From: Arenimonas sp. | Lineage (GTDB): Bacteria; Pseudomonadota; Alphaproteobacteria; Rhizobiales; Rhizobiaceae | Length of the DNA stretch: 64,000 bases | NCBI GenBank assembly: GCA_019459145.1 | Contig: JAIBEK010000063.1 | Location: 53,111-117,110 of the forward strand | Direction: 5' to 3' | Shown here: positions 1 through 9,551 of the stretch, piece after piece | Numbering within the stretch: the first letter of the stretch is position 1 | How the letters are laid out: every line of letters starts with the position of its first letter | Position numbers and translations under genes: made by a program | The notes under the pieces: generated by a model | What the model saw: only the letters and a program-made list of their open reading frames with translations | Database searches by the model: none | Told to the model about the DNA's origin: nothing

Positions 1-278
1 ACAGTGCGAATAAAGTACATTGGTTCTCAGAAGAAGACAATCGTGTCGACGGTTGGTGAATACATCCGTGCCCGTCGTGCGCTTGGTCGAAATTCCGCAC
101 CTGAAATGCGGTTCTGTTCCCCGGCAAGACCGCCCTTGGCATCTTTCCGGAGATTGGAGCCGCCGGCCGATGAACAAGGGAAGGGTTGTTGTGATGCGCA
201 TTCCCCGCTACCTGCCGGTTCCGGTCCCGCTCTTTGTGAGTGCGGTCCGGGTCCTGTGGCGCGCGGAGTGAATGTTCT
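1..278. other. Intergenic region upstream of the efflux operon
   Basis: No convincing gene was found here. Open frames on both strands are short or are antisense extensions over the downstream genes. The segment probably holds the promoter of the esterase-like/RND operon, and the pump's usual divergent regulator may lie just outside the window. No clear -35/-10 pair or operator could be assigned. Confidence 0.4.
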
Positions 279-1094
279 ATGCCTGTCGAGATCAAGGATA
301 TAACGCTGGACAATCTGGCCGTGGGCCCGATCGCCGTGCGTGTCTACCAGGGAGCGGACTATGGCAAGGGGCCGCCGGTCCTGATCTATTTCCATGCGGG
401 TGCGTTTCGCCATGTCGGGCTTGGCGACTGCCCGATGGCCGAATGTCTCGCCGGCACCGGCGCGATCGTCGTGGTGCCGGATTACAACGCCCTCGGCTCG
501 GCCTTTCCCAAGCCCCTCGAGGTGGGATTCGCTCTCTTCTCCTACATGGCGAAGAAGCGGGCGGGTTTCGGTGATCGCAAGTCCTTGCTGCTGGTCGGCG
601 GTTCGGAAGCCGGTGGCAATATCGCCGCCGCGGTCAGCCTCAAGGCGCGCGATCATTTTGCCGACGAACTGGATGGTCAGGTGCTGGTTTCGCCCCTGCT
701 CGATCCGTTCATGGGGACGCCCTCGTTCCGCAAGGCCGAAGCGATCGGCATGCGGGATCTCTGGGCGGAAGGCTGGAGCCACTATCTGAGCGGCGGGGTC
801 TGCCATCCGTATGCGGCCCCATCCGTTTGTTCGCGGCTGTCGGGAATTGCCCCGGCGCTGCTGTTGTCGTCGGAGGATGATCCGCTTCTCGACGAAACCC
901 TTGTCTATGCCCAGCGACTGAAGAGCGCGGGCGTCGGCCTTCGACAGCATGTCTTTCCCGCCGGGACAGGCTGGCCATCGGTATACGGCGGGAAGACGGA
1001 GGAAGCCCCGAGTTGGCAGGAAAGCGCAAGCAGCGAGTTTGCCGGTTTTCTGCGCGACATCTGCGCTCGGAGAGCTGAGTTGAAGACCATTTGA
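279..1094 (+). CDS. HSL-family alpha/beta-hydrolase fold protein, probably catalytically dead
   Basis: The 271-residue protein follows the hormone-sensitive-lipase esterase pattern, but key residues are changed. The oxyanion motif HGGGF reads HAGAF (residues 39-43). The nucleophile elbow GDSAGGN reads GSEAGGN (108-114), putting Glu where the catalytic Ser belongs. The usual C-terminal His (PGxxHGF) is missing in FPAGTGW (226-232). The Asp of the DPLxDE motif (D201) remains. ATG 279 fits better than the GTG at 240 because the fold begins there. It lies 35 bp before the efflux genes, so it may bind a ligand for the pump or act as a sensor. That role is inferred; the fold call is firm, the lack of activity is likely. 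Confidence 0.75.
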   Translation: MPVEIKDITLDNLAVGPIAVRVYQGADYGKGPPVLIYFHAGAFRHVGLGDCPMAECLAGTGAIVVVPDYNALGSAFPKPLEVGFALFSYMAKKRAGFGDRKSLLLVGGSEAGGNIAAAVSLKARDHFADELDGQVLVSPLLDPFMGTPSFRKAEAIGMRDLWAEGWSHYLSGGVCHPYAAPSVCSRLSGIAPALLLSSEDDPLLDETLVYAQRLKSAGVGLRQHVFPAGTGWPSVYGGKTEEAPSWQESASSEFAGFLRDICARRAELKTI

Positions 1095-1129
1095 CCTCAG
1101 GCGGCACCAAGGCCGCAAGGAGCTAGACC

Positions 1130-2332
1130 ATGACAGAGAAAGCAAGACGCTGGGCCCTCCTGGGCACCGGCTTGGGACTGGCTGCGTCCATTTCGGCAGC
1201 CGGACTGTTCCTCGACACGCCGTTCTCAAGGGCAGCCGCGGAAACGGAAGAAGCGGGTGCAGCGGCCGCCGCCCCACCGGCGACCCCGGTCACCGTGGCC
1301 GTTGTGAAGAGCCGTGACGTCACCACCTGGCAGGAATTCTCCGGCCGGCTGGAAGCCGTCGACCGCGTCGAAATCCGCCCCCGGGTCGGCGGAGCGATCC
1401 AGTCGGTCAATTTCCGCGAGGGCGCGTTGGTGAAGGCCGGAGACCTCCTCTTCACCATCGATCCCGCGCCCTATGAGGCGACCGTTGCCCAGGCCAACGG
1501 GCAGGTCGCCTCCGCGGAAGCCCGTGTGGCGCTGGCGAATACCGAACTTGAACGCGGCCGCCGGCTGGCGAGCAATCGCACGATCTCGCAGAGCGATCTC
1601 GACCAGCGCCAGCACGCCGTTGCCGAAGCGGAAGCCGCCCTGAAGACGGCTCAGGCCGTTCTTCGTTCCGCGGAACTCGAACTGGACTATACCAAGGTGC
1701 GCGCACCCGTTGCCGGCCGCGCCGGCAAGATCGAGATCACCGTCGGAAACCTCGTCGCCGCGGGCTCCACCTCGTCGGCATTGACGACGCTGGTCTCGTC
1801 CGACCCGATCTATGCCAGCTTCAACGCCAGCGAGGAGATCGTCGCGCGGGCGCTTTCGAGGCTGCCGGCGAGCGCTGGCGCGCTGCCGCCGATCGACCAG
1901 ATCCCGGTCGAGATCGGCACGCTCGCCGACGAGGGGACACCGATCAAGGGCAAGCTGCAACTGATCGGCAACGAGGTGGATGCCTCAAGCGGCACCATTC
2001 CGGTTCGCGCCGTGATCGACAATCCGCAAGGTCTGCTGATCCCTGGCCAGTTCGTACGTATCCGCATGGGCGAGCCGCGGCCGGACAACAGGATCCTCGT
2101 CAGCGAAAAGGCGATCGGAACCGATCAGGACAAGAAGTTCGTCTTCGTCGTCGATGCCGACAACAAGGTGGCCTATCGCCCGGTCGAACTCGGTGGCAGC
2201 GCCGATGGCGAGCGGATCGTCGCGAGCGGGCTTGTCGATGGCGACAAGGTCGTCGTCAACGGGTTGCAGCGCGTGCGTCCGGGGAGCCTGGTCGATCCGC
2301 AGACCAAGGAGGCGGTCGCGGCCGTCAACTGA
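1130..2332 (+). CDS. RND efflux periplasmic adaptor (membrane fusion protein)
   Basis: The 400-residue protein belongs to the AcrA/MexE family and links an inner-membrane RND pump to an outer-membrane channel. It has an N-terminal signal/anchor (residues about 8-35), a lipoyl half-motif (VEIRPRVGGAIQSV), a coiled-coil hairpin rich in Ala/Glu (about 120-190), the second lipoyl half (RAPVAGRAGKIE) and beta-barrel and membrane-proximal domains to the C-terminus. Length is typical. A ribosome site (AAGGAG) precedes ATG 1130. It is probably co-transcribed with the esterase-like gene and the RND transporter. The substrate cannot be told from sequence. Confidence 0.93.
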   Translation: MTEKARRWALLGTGLGLAASISAAGLFLDTPFSRAAAETEEAGAAAAAPPATPVTVAVVKSRDVTTWQEFSGRLEAVDRVEIRPRVGGAIQSVNFREGALVKAGDLLFTIDPAPYEATVAQANGQVASAEARVALANTELERGRRLASNRTISQSDLDQRQHAVAEAEAALKTAQAVLRSAELELDYTKVRAPVAGRAGKIEITVGNLVAAGSTSSALTTLVSSDPIYASFNASEEIVARALSRLPASAGALPPIDQIPVEIGTLADEGTPIKGKLQLIGNEVDASSGTIPVRAVIDNPQGLLIPGQFVRIRMGEPRPDNRILVSEKAIGTDQDKKFVFVVDADNKVAYRPVELGGSADGERIVASGLVDGDKVVVNGLQRVRPGSLVDPQTKEAVAAVN

Positions 2333-2451
2333 ATTCATAGGGCGGGGCGTCGCGCCTCGCCGCATTGCGCATCGCATTCGATCCCCTGGCGGACACTGGT
2401 CCGCCGGGAAGGATTTCTTGTCGAAATTTCACCCTGGAGAGGGGCTTTGAA

Positions 2452-5400
2452 ATGAGTATTTCCCGCTTTTTCGTCGACCGACCGGTCTTTGCCGCCGTCT
2501 TGTCGATCCTGATTGTCGTCGCAGGCCTGATCGGCATGCGGTCGCTGCCGATCTCGGAATATCCGGAGGTCGTGCCGCCATCCATCGTCGTGCGCGCGGT
2601 CTATCCCGGCGCCAACCCGGTGGTCATTTCCGAGACGGTGGCAACCCCGCTGGAGGAGCAGATCAACGGCGTCGACGACATGCTGTACATGAACAGTCAG
2701 GCGACGTCCGACGGCGTGCTGACACTGACCGTCACCTTCAAGCTCGGCACCGATCCGGACAAGGCGCAACAGCTGGTGCAGAACCGTGTCTCCCAGGCCG
2801 AGCCTCGCTTGCCGGCGGAGGTGCGCGCGATCGGGGTCACCACGGTCAAGAGTTCGCCGGACTTCATCATGGTGGTGAACCTGGTGTCGACCACCGACCG
2901 CTATGACGTCACCTATCTGCGCAACTACGCGACGCTGAACATCAAGGACCGTCTCGCCCGCATCGAGGGTGCCGGCCAGGTTCAGGTCTTCGGCGCCGGC
3001 GACTACGCCATGCGCATCTGGATCGATCCGCAGAAGGCAGCCGAACACGGCCTTGCCGCAAGCGACATCACCAATGCCATCCGCCAGCAGAACGTGCAGG
3101 CCGCGGCCGGCATCATCGGTGCATCGCCGAGCCCGAGCGGCGTCGAACTTCAGCTCAACGTCAACGCCCAGGGACGGCTCAGCACGCCGGAGGAATTCGG
3201 CGAGATCATCGTCAAGACGGGCAATGAGGGTGAGATCACGCGCCTCAAGGACGTCGCCCGCATCGAGATGGGCGCGGCCGACTATACGCTGCGTTCGCTG
3301 CTCGACGGCCAGCCGGCGGTGGCGATTGCCGTGCTGCAGGCGCCCGGTTCGAACGCCATCGAGATTGCCGACAATGTGCGCGCCACCATGGACCAGCTTC
3401 AGCTCGCCATGCCTGACGGGGTGAAATACGAGATCGTCTACGACACGACGGAGTTCGTCCGCGCCTCGATCGAGAAGGTGGTCGATACCCTCCTGGAAGC
3501 GGTCGCCCTGGTGGTGCTCGTGGTGATCCTGTTCCTGCAAACCTGGCGTGCGTCGATCATCCCGCTGATCGCCGTGCCGGTCTCGATCATCGGCACCTTC
3601 GCCGTGATGTATGCCTTCGGCTTCTCGATCAATGCGCTCACGCTCTTCGGCCTGGTACTCGCCATCGGCATCGTGGTGGATGATGCCATCGTCGTCGTCG
3701 AGAACGTCGAGCGCAACATCGAGAACGGGCTGTCGCCGCGTGAAGCGACCTATCGCGCCATGCGGGAAGTGTCCGGACCGATCATCGCGATTGCGCTGGT
3801 TCTCGTCGCCGTCTTCGTGCCGCTGGCCTTCATCAGTGGCCTTTCCGGCCAGTTCTATCGCCAGTTCGCGCTGACCATCGCTATCTCGACGGTGATCTCC
3901 GCGATCAACTCGCTCACCCTGTCTCCGGCCCTGGCTGCCCTTCTCTTGAAGGATCATCATGCGCCCAAGGACTGGCTGACGCGGGCAATGGACCGGGTCT
4001 TCGGCTGGTTCTTCCGCGGGTTCAACCGGGCGTTTGGCGCCGCTTCGAACGGTTACGGCCGCAGCGTCGGCGGTCTCCTCTCGCGCAAGTCGCTGGTCAT
4101 GGTCGTCTATCTCGCGCTGATCGGCGCCACCTATGCCGTCTTCAACGCGGTCCCCGGCGGCTTCGTCCCGGCCCAGGACAAGCAGTATCTCATCGGCTTT
4201 GCCCAATTGCCGGACGGCGCAACGCTTGACCGAACGGAAGAGGTGATCAAGCGCATGAGCGACATTGCGCTGGAACAGCCAGGTGTGGCCCATGCCATCG
4301 CCTTCCCCGGCCTGTCGATCAACGGTTTCACCATCGGTTCCAATTCGGGCATCGTGTTTGCCGTTCTTGATGATTTCTCCGAGCGAACGACGCCCGAGCT
4401 TTCCGGCGGCGCCATCGCCATGCAGCTGAACCAGAAGTTCTCCGGCATCCAGGACGCCTTTATTGCCATGTTCCCGCCGCCGCCGGTCAACGGTCTCGGC
4501 TCCACCGGCGGCTTCAAGTTGCAGATCGAGGACCGAGCCGGTCTGGGTTATCAGGCGCTGGACGAGGCGACCAAGGCCTTCCTCGGCAAGGCGTACCAGA
4601 CGCCGGAGCTTGCGGGCCTGTTCTCCAGCTTCCAGATCAACGTGCCGCAGCTCTATGCCGATCTCGACCGCTCGAAGGCCGAGCAGCTCGGCGTGTCGGT
4701 CACCGACGTGTTCGAGACGTTGCAGATCTATCTCGGCTCGCTCTACGTCAACGACTTCAATGCCTTTGGCCGCACCTACAGCGTCCGGGTCCAGGCGGAT
4801 GCCGCCTTCAGGGCAAGGCCCGAGGATATCGGCCAGCTCCAGGTCCGCTCGCGAACCGGACAGATGATCCCGCTTTCGGCGCTCGTGAAGGTCGAAAGCA
4901 CCACGGGGCCGGAGCGCACCACGCGCTATAACGGCTTCCTCGCCGCCGATATCAATGGCGGCCCGGCGCCGGGCTTCTCCTCGGGCCAAGCGCAGGCGGC
5001 AATCGAGCGGATTGCCGACGAGACGCTGCCGAACGGCATCACCTTCGAATGGACCGACCTGACCTATCAACAGATCCTCGCCGGCAATTCGAGCATCGTC
5101 GTCTTTCCGCTCGCCCTGCTGCTCGTCTATCTGGTGCTGGCGGCCCAGTATGAGAGCCTGACGCTGCCGATCGCGATCGTCATGATCGTGCCGATGGGCG
5201 TGCTCGCGGCGCTGGCTGGCGTCTGGTACACGGGCGGGGACAACAACATCTTCACCCAGATCGGCCTCATGGTGCTGGTGGGGCTCTCGGCGAAGAACGC
5301 GATCCTGATCGTAGAATTCGCCCGCGAGCTGGAGTTCGAGGGCCGAACGCCGGTCCAGGCGGCGATCGAGGCGAGCCGGCTTCGCCTACGGCCGATCCTG

Positions 5401-5652
5401 ATGACGTCGATGGCCTTCATCATGGGTGTCGTGCCGCTGGTGCTTTCGACCGGTGCGGGGGCGGAAATGCGCGCAGCGATGGGCCTGGCGGTATTTTCCG
5501 GCATGATCGGCGTCACCTTCTTTGGCATCTTCATGACGCCGGTCTTCTATGTCCTCCTGCGCCGCATCACCGGCAATCGGCCGCTGATTCACCACGAGGC
5601 GAACATGCAACCGCTGGAGCGAGGGGAAGCCAGCCGTGTCGCTGCGGAATAG
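2452..5652 (+). CDS. RND family (HAE1) inner-membrane efflux transporter
   Basis: The 1066-residue proton-driven multidrug pump is of AcrB/MexF/BepG type. The N-terminus MSISRFFVDRPVFAAVLS is the family's first cytoplasmic helix. The central membrane block contains GIVVDDAIVVVENVERN, with the paired Asp of the proton relay, and the second block ends with GLSAKNAILIVEFA. Two large periplasmic loops fill residues about 40-340 and 560-870. ATG 2452 is preceded by GGAGAGG; an in-frame ATG at 2365 would add 29 unrelated residues. No TolC/OprM-type gene follows, so the outer-membrane channel must be encoded elsewhere. Confidence 0.95.
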   Translation: MSISRFFVDRPVFAAVLSILIVVAGLIGMRSLPISEYPEVVPPSIVVRAVYPGANPVVISETVATPLEEQINGVDDMLYMNSQATSDGVLTLTVTFKLGTDPDKAQQLVQNRVSQAEPRLPAEVRAIGVTTVKSSPDFIMVVNLVSTTDRYDVTYLRNYATLNIKDRLARIEGAGQVQVFGAGDYAMRIWIDPQKAAEHGLAASDITNAIRQQNVQAAAGIIGASPSPSGVELQLNVNAQGRLSTPEEFGEIIVKTGNEGEITRLKDVARIEMGAADYTLRSLLDGQPAVAIAVLQAPGSNAIEIADNVRATMDQLQLAMPDGVKYEIVYDTTEFVRASIEKVVDTLLEAVALVVLVVILFLQTWRASIIPLIAVPVSIIGTFAVMYAFGFSINALTLFGLVLAIGIVVDDAIVVVENVERNIENGLSPREATYRAMREVSGPIIAIALVLVAVFVPLAFISGLSGQFYRQFALTIAISTVISAINSLTLSPALAALLLKDHHAPKDWLTRAMDRVFGWFFRGFNRAFGAASNGYGRSVGGLLSRKSLVMVVYLALIGATYAVFNAVPGGFVPAQDKQYLIGFAQLPDGATLDRTEEVIKRMSDIALEQPGVAHAIAFPGLSINGFTIGSNSGIVFAVLDDFSERTTPELSGGAIAMQLNQKFSGIQDAFIAMFPPPPVNGLGSTGGFKLQIEDRAGLGYQALDEATKAFLGKAYQTPELAGLFSSFQINVPQLYADLDRSKAEQLGVSVTDVFETLQIYLGSLYVNDFNAFGRTYSVRVQADAAFRARPEDIGQLQVRSRTGQMIPLSALVKVESTTGPERTTRYNGFLAADINGGPAPGFSSGQAQAAIERIADETLPNGITFEWTDLTYQQILAGNSSIVVFPLALLLVYLVLAAQYESLTLPIAIVMIVPMGVLAALAGVWYTGGDNNIFTQIGLMVLVGLSAKNAILIVEFARELEFEGRTPVQAAIEASRLRLRPILMTSMAFIMGVVPLVLSTGAGAEMRAAMGLAVFSGMIGVTFFGIFMTPVFYVLLRRITGNRPLIHHEANMQPLERGEASRVAAE

Positions 5653-5685
5653 GGTCGGGAAAGCTGTGCGACGAAATTGCACGGA

Positions 5686-5708
5686 ACTGCGTCCGGCGAA
5701 ACCGCAGT
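5686..5708. terminator. Weak hairpin between convergent genes
   Basis: ACTGCG (5686-5691) and CGCAGT (5703-5708) form a 6-bp inverted repeat in the 74-bp gap between the RND gene and the convergent kinase gene. There is no T-run, so it is only a candidate bidirectional terminator. Confidence 0.3.
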
Positions 5709-5726
5709 CGGGCCGGGCAATGCGGC

Positions 5727-7313
5727 TCAGAGCAACTGGGCCAGTTCGGCCCGGTGCCGCATCATGATGAGCAGGGCCGCGTAGTCTCTCTCGTAATGGT
5801 TCCGGGTCGCCGCGTTAGGCGCGGTCGCGTGCGTTCGGATCGCCATGGCGCGGCCGGCGGCGGCCATGTCGGCAAACAGGCCGCCGGCCACCGCCGCGTG
5901 CTGCGCCGTTCCGAGCAGCACGGCATCCTGGTCGACCGGCGTCATGATGGTGCAGCCGAGCACGTCGGCATAGAGTTGCGGGATGAGCGGATGATGGGAA
6001 AAGCCGCCGGCGATCGCCAGGGTCTCGATCCGGTCCGGCTCTCCCGGCATCTGCCCGATGATGTGGCGGATGCCGCAGGCGAGTGCGACGCAGGTGCGCC
6101 AGTAAAGGCGGCACAGGCCCTCGAAGCTGCGGTCGAGCGTCATTCCGGCAATGGTGCCGGTCAGGTCCGGATCGGTCGTCGGCGAACGGGTGCCGTGGAA
6201 ATCGGGCAGGACATGAATGGGCAGGCCGTAGCCCGCGCCCTCTACGGCCCGGCGCTTAGCGATATGGTCGAGGATCTGGGCGTGGCGTGCCTGGGTCGGC
6301 TCGCCACCGGCGGGATGGGTCCGCAACATGTGGTCGAGCAGGGCGCCCGAAGCGGATTGCCCCGCCTCCGTCAACCACAGACCGGCAATCGCCACATCGC
6401 GAAAGGCGCCCCAGCAGCCCTCGGCCTGGCGTTCGTCGTTCGTCAGTTGGACGACGCAGCTCGACGTCCCGGCGATCAGCGCGGCATGGGTTTCCAGTCC
6501 GTCGCCGGTCGTTGCGAGCCTGGATGCGAACAGGGCGACCGTGCCGGCATAGGCGTCGATCAGTCCCGGTGCGACCAGGCAGGCCGGGCTGAGGCCCAGT
6601 TCATTTGCGGCCCATTCGGAAAGACTGCCGACCGGCTTTGTCGGCGGCAGGGCGCTCGCCGGCAGACCGGCGCGCTCGGCCAGGTCGTCGAGGCCGACCA
6701 GCTGGTAGAAGTCGTCCGGCCGCGTGCCGGGGCCTTCGGGCGTATAGCCCCATTTCGATGCTAGAGGCGAATGGGAGCGGGCAGAAGATCCGGTCGCGCG
6801 CCATGTGAGATAGTCGCAAAGGTCGAAGATCAGGCCTGCCTCAGCCCAGACGGCCGGCATGTTTTCCTTGAGCCAGAGGAGTTTCGGCACCTGCATTTCG
6901 GCGGACAGACGCCCGCCATAGCGACGCAGCAGCGGGTCCTCGGTCGCATTGCAGCGTTCGGCCTGCTCGGCGGCCCGGTGGTCCATCCACAACAGCGTGT
7001 CGAGGTTTTCTTTGCCCGTGGTCGAGATCGACAGGGGCTTTCCCGTCTGGTCCCGCACGACTAGAGAACAGGTCGCATCGAAGCCGATCGCCGCGATGTC
7101 GTCACCAAACAGGCCCGCCTGTTCGACCGCAGCGCGGGCCGACCGGCAGACCGCTCTCCAGATCTCCTCGCTGTCCTGCTCGAGGTGTCTCTCCTGCGGC
7201 TGATGCAGAGAAATCGGGGTGGTGTGGCGGGCGCATTGCGTGCCATGCAGGTCGAATATGCCGGCCCTCACGCTGCCGGTGCCCACGTCGACGGCCATCA
7301 GATAGTCACGCAT
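5727..7313 (-). CDS. FGGY-family carbohydrate kinase (ribulokinase/xylulokinase-like)
   Basis: The 528-residue sugar kinase has the N-terminal phosphate-binding motif DVGTGSVRAGIFD, the WMDHRA segment of the ribulokinase-like branch, and the C-terminal GGFSHHP nucleotide-binding element. ATG 7313 starts directly at the ATPase fold; the longer frame upstream is a shadow of the HAD gene. It overlaps the HAD gene by 8 bp and is the last gene of the polyol operon. A role in phosphorylating a ketopentose or ketohexose made by the two dehydrogenases upstream (for example D-ribulose or D-xylulose) is inferred from context; the exact substrate is open. Confidence 0.9.
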   Translation of the reverse strand: MRDYLMAVDVGTGSVRAGIFDLHGTQCARHTTPISLHQPQERHLEQDSEEIWRAVCRSARAAVEQAGLFGDDIAAIGFDATCSLVVRDQTGKPLSISTTGKENLDTLLWMDHRAAEQAERCNATEDPLLRRYGGRLSAEMQVPKLLWLKENMPAVWAEAGLIFDLCDYLTWRATGSSARSHSPLASKWGYTPEGPGTRPDDFYQLVGLDDLAERAGLPASALPPTKPVGSLSEWAANELGLSPACLVAPGLIDAYAGTVALFASRLATTGDGLETHAALIAGTSSCVVQLTNDERQAEGCWGAFRDVAIAGLWLTEAGQSASGALLDHMLRTHPAGGEPTQARHAQILDHIAKRRAVEGAGYGLPIHVLPDFHGTRSPTTDPDLTGTIAGMTLDRSFEGLCRLYWRTCVALACGIRHIIGQMPGEPDRIETLAIAGGFSHHPLIPQLYADVLGCTIMTPVDQDAVLLGTAQHAAVAGGLFADMAAAGRAMAIRTHATAPNAATRNHYERDYAALLIMMRHRAELAQLL

Positions 7314-8013
7314 CAGGGTTGTCTTTCGGTCTCCTCGCCGGGACCACAAACTGAAGCAAATCCGCCATGTCGTCAAACCGCACATCCGGGGCCAATTGGT
7401 CGAGCGCGGCGCGATAATCGGCGAACCGGGTATGCGACCCACCGGTGAAGGCAATGACCTGCATCCCGGCGGCGCGGGCGGCCTCGATGCCGGATGGACT
7501 GTCCTCGATGACGAGGCATTGTTCGGGCGAATAGCCCATTGCCTGCGCCGCATGGAGGAAGAGATCGGGCGCCGGCTTGCCGCGGGCGACCATGGTGGCG
7601 CTGAAGATATGCGGGGCGAAATGCTCGATCAGCCCGGTGGCGCGCAGGCACAGCTCGACGCGTTCCTTCTGGCTGGACGAGGCGACGCACCAGTCGATGC
7701 CGGCCTCTGCAAAGCCTGATACGACAGCGGCGATGCCGTCGATCGGGCGGAGTTCGGCGCGGAAGCGGGCATAGAGCACATCGCGCATGCGGCTCAGGAA
7801 GGCCTCGTCGATCTCGAGGCCGAACTCGTCGCGCACCGTCTCCCGAACGGATGCGAGGCTGCGGCCGAGAAAGCGCCGGGCAACGCCTTCCTCGTCGATC
7901 GCGACACCCGCCTGGCCGAGAAAGTCGGCGAGAACGGCAAGGGCGATCGGCTCGCTGTCGACGAGAACGCCGTCGCAATCAAAGATCACCAGCCGTTTTT
8001 CCGCGTGGTTCAT
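7306..8013 (-). CDS. HAD-superfamily hydrolase (sugar phosphatase/phosphomutase-like)
   Basis: The 235-residue subfamily IA HAD protein has motif I IFDCDGVLVDSE near the N-terminus, motif II around VASSSQKERV, and motif III/IV CLVIEDSPSGIEAARAAG. This pattern is shared by beta-phosphoglucomutases and DOG1-type sugar phosphatases. The start ATG overlaps the stop of the mannitol dehydrogenase gene as ATGA, showing translational coupling. It probably removes phosphate from a sugar phosphate produced during polyol use; the substrate is not determined by the sequence. Confidence 0.88.
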   Translation of the reverse strand: MNHAEKRLVIFDCDGVLVDSEPIALAVLADFLGQAGVAIDEEGVARRFLGRSLASVRETVRDEFGLEIDEAFLSRMRDVLYARFRAELRPIDGIAAVVSGFAEAGIDWCVASSSQKERVELCLRATGLIEHFAPHIFSATMVARGKPAPDLFLHAAQAMGYSPEQCLVIEDSPSGIEAARAAGMQVIAFTGGSHTRFADYRAALDQLAPDVRFDDMADLLQFVVPARRPKDNPDA

Positions 8014-9509
8014 CCGGCCTGGTCCGCGAGCTTGCCGTCGAGATATTGTTCCAGCGTAGCGGCGGTACCGATGCTCCGCAAGCTCTCGATGGCGCGGGTG
8101 AATCGGGCGACGAAGCGGGGATCGGTGCCGATCGCGCCGAAAATGTCGCCAAGCGCGGGGAAGGCGGTCGGATCGTTCTTCGACCTGAGAGCTGCGGCGT
8201 GCAGGCGGTCTGCGCTTGGGTCGTTGAAGACGATCGGCTTGCCGGTGTCGGTCGTGCCCTCGAGATAGCGGCACCATAGTGCCGAGACGAGGGCGAGACC
8301 GGTGACGTCGAGGCCGTGAGCGAGGCGGTCGGCTGTCGAGGGCAGGATGAATTTCGGCTGGCGGTTGGAGCCGTCCTGGGCCAGACGGGGAATGGTGTCG
8401 CCGATCTTCGGATTGGAGAAACGGCTCTCGATCAGGCGGAAATAGTCTTCGAGACTGGTGTCCGGCACCGGCGGCACGACGGGAATGATCTCGTCGCGTT
8501 CCAGCTTGGCGAGGAAGCCGTGGATCAGTTTGTTCTCCATCGCCTCGTGGACGAAATGAACGTCCATCAGGGCTGCCGGATAGGCGATCGCCGCATGGCC
8601 GCCGTTGAGAATGCGCAGTTTCATCAGTTCATAAGGAGCCACGTCCGGCACGAAGGTGACGCCGACCTTTTCCAGCGCCGGCCGACCGAGCGGGAACTTG
8701 TCTTCCAGCACCCACTGTTTGAATTCCTCGCAAAAGACCGGCCAGGCATCGTCGATACCGTAGGTGTCACGGGCGATGGCGATCTCGCGCTCCCCGGTCG
8801 CCGGCGTGATGCGATCGACCATGGCGTTGGGGAAGGCGACGTTTTCGTGGATCCAGTGGGCGAAGTCCGGGTCGGACAGCTGGGCGAGGCCGGTGATGGT
8901 GGCCTCGGTCACTTCGCCATTGCCGGGAATGTTGTCGCAACACATCACGGTGAAGGGGGCAATTCCGGCCGCGCGGCGGGCCTTGAGGCCGGCGATGATC
9001 AGGCCGAAGACGCTCTTCGGATGGTCCGGATCGGCTGCATCGGCAACCATGGTGGGATGGTTCGGGTCGAACCTGCCGGTCGCCGGATCGATGAAATAGC
9101 CGCCCTCGGTGATCGTCATCGAAACGATGCGGATCGCCGGGTCCGCCAGGGCGGCAATGATGGCGTCGAAATCGGGTGCCGCGATCATGCCCGTCATCGG
9201 TCCTGTCACGGTCGCGGCGCTGCGGTGATTGTCCTGCTCGACGATGGTGGTCAGATAGTCCTGGCTTTCAAGCTTTTCCTTCATCAACCGGTCGGACGGC
9301 ATGATGCCGCAGCCGAGGATCGCCCAGTCGAGATCGCTGCCCTGGTTGAACAGTTCGTGCAGGTAGACCGCCTGGTGGGCGCGATGGAAGTTGCCGACGC
9401 CGAAATGCAGGATGCCGGCCTTCAACTGGTCGCGGCGATAGGCCGGGACGGCTGCGGTTCGGGCGATTTCGGCAAGGTTTGCCAGCGATAGCTTTACGGT
9501 CATTTCCAT
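8010..9509 (-). CDS. mtlK: Mannitol 2-dehydrogenase family (polyol dehydrogenase)
   Basis: The 499-residue long-chain polyol dehydrogenase has the N-terminal Rossmann segment ILHFGVGNFHRAHQAVY, the VDRITPAT element and the KLRILNGGHAAIAY region containing the catalytic Lys of this family. It oxidises D-mannitol to D-fructose and commonly D-arabitol to D-xylulose with NAD. ATGs at 9509 and 9503 are both possible. It follows the sorbitol dehydrogenase gene and overlaps the HAD gene by 4 bp, an arrangement that recurs in rhizobial and Rhodobacter smo/mtl operons. Confidence 0.92.
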   Translation of the reverse strand: MEMTVKLSLANLAEIARTAAVPAYRRDQLKAGILHFGVGNFHRAHQAVYLHELFNQGSDLDWAILGCGIMPSDRLMKEKLESQDYLTTIVEQDNHRSAATVTGPMTGMIAAPDFDAIIAALADPAIRIVSMTITEGGYFIDPATGRFDPNHPTMVADAADPDHPKSVFGLIIAGLKARRAAGIAPFTVMCCDNIPGNGEVTEATITGLAQLSDPDFAHWIHENVAFPNAMVDRITPATGEREIAIARDTYGIDDAWPVFCEEFKQWVLEDKFPLGRPALEKVGVTFVPDVAPYELMKLRILNGGHAAIAYPAALMDVHFVHEAMENKLIHGFLAKLERDEIIPVVPPVPDTSLEDYFRLIESRFSNPKIGDTIPRLAQDGSNRQPKFILPSTADRLAHGLDVTGLALVSALWCRYLEGTTDTGKPIVFNDPSADRLHAAALRSKNDPTAFPALGDIFGAIGTDPRFVARFTRAIESLRSIGTAATLEQYLDGKLADQAG

Positions 9510-9551
9510 TGGTCCTCGATGACGAGAGGTCAGGCAGCGGCACGGCGAGCG

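Noticed and set aside
2335..5070. A 911-codon open frame antisense to the RND transporter
   Set aside because: The plus-strand frame encodes a fully conserved RND pump. Long antisense frames are common in GC-rich DNA, and this one has no domain or ribosome site.
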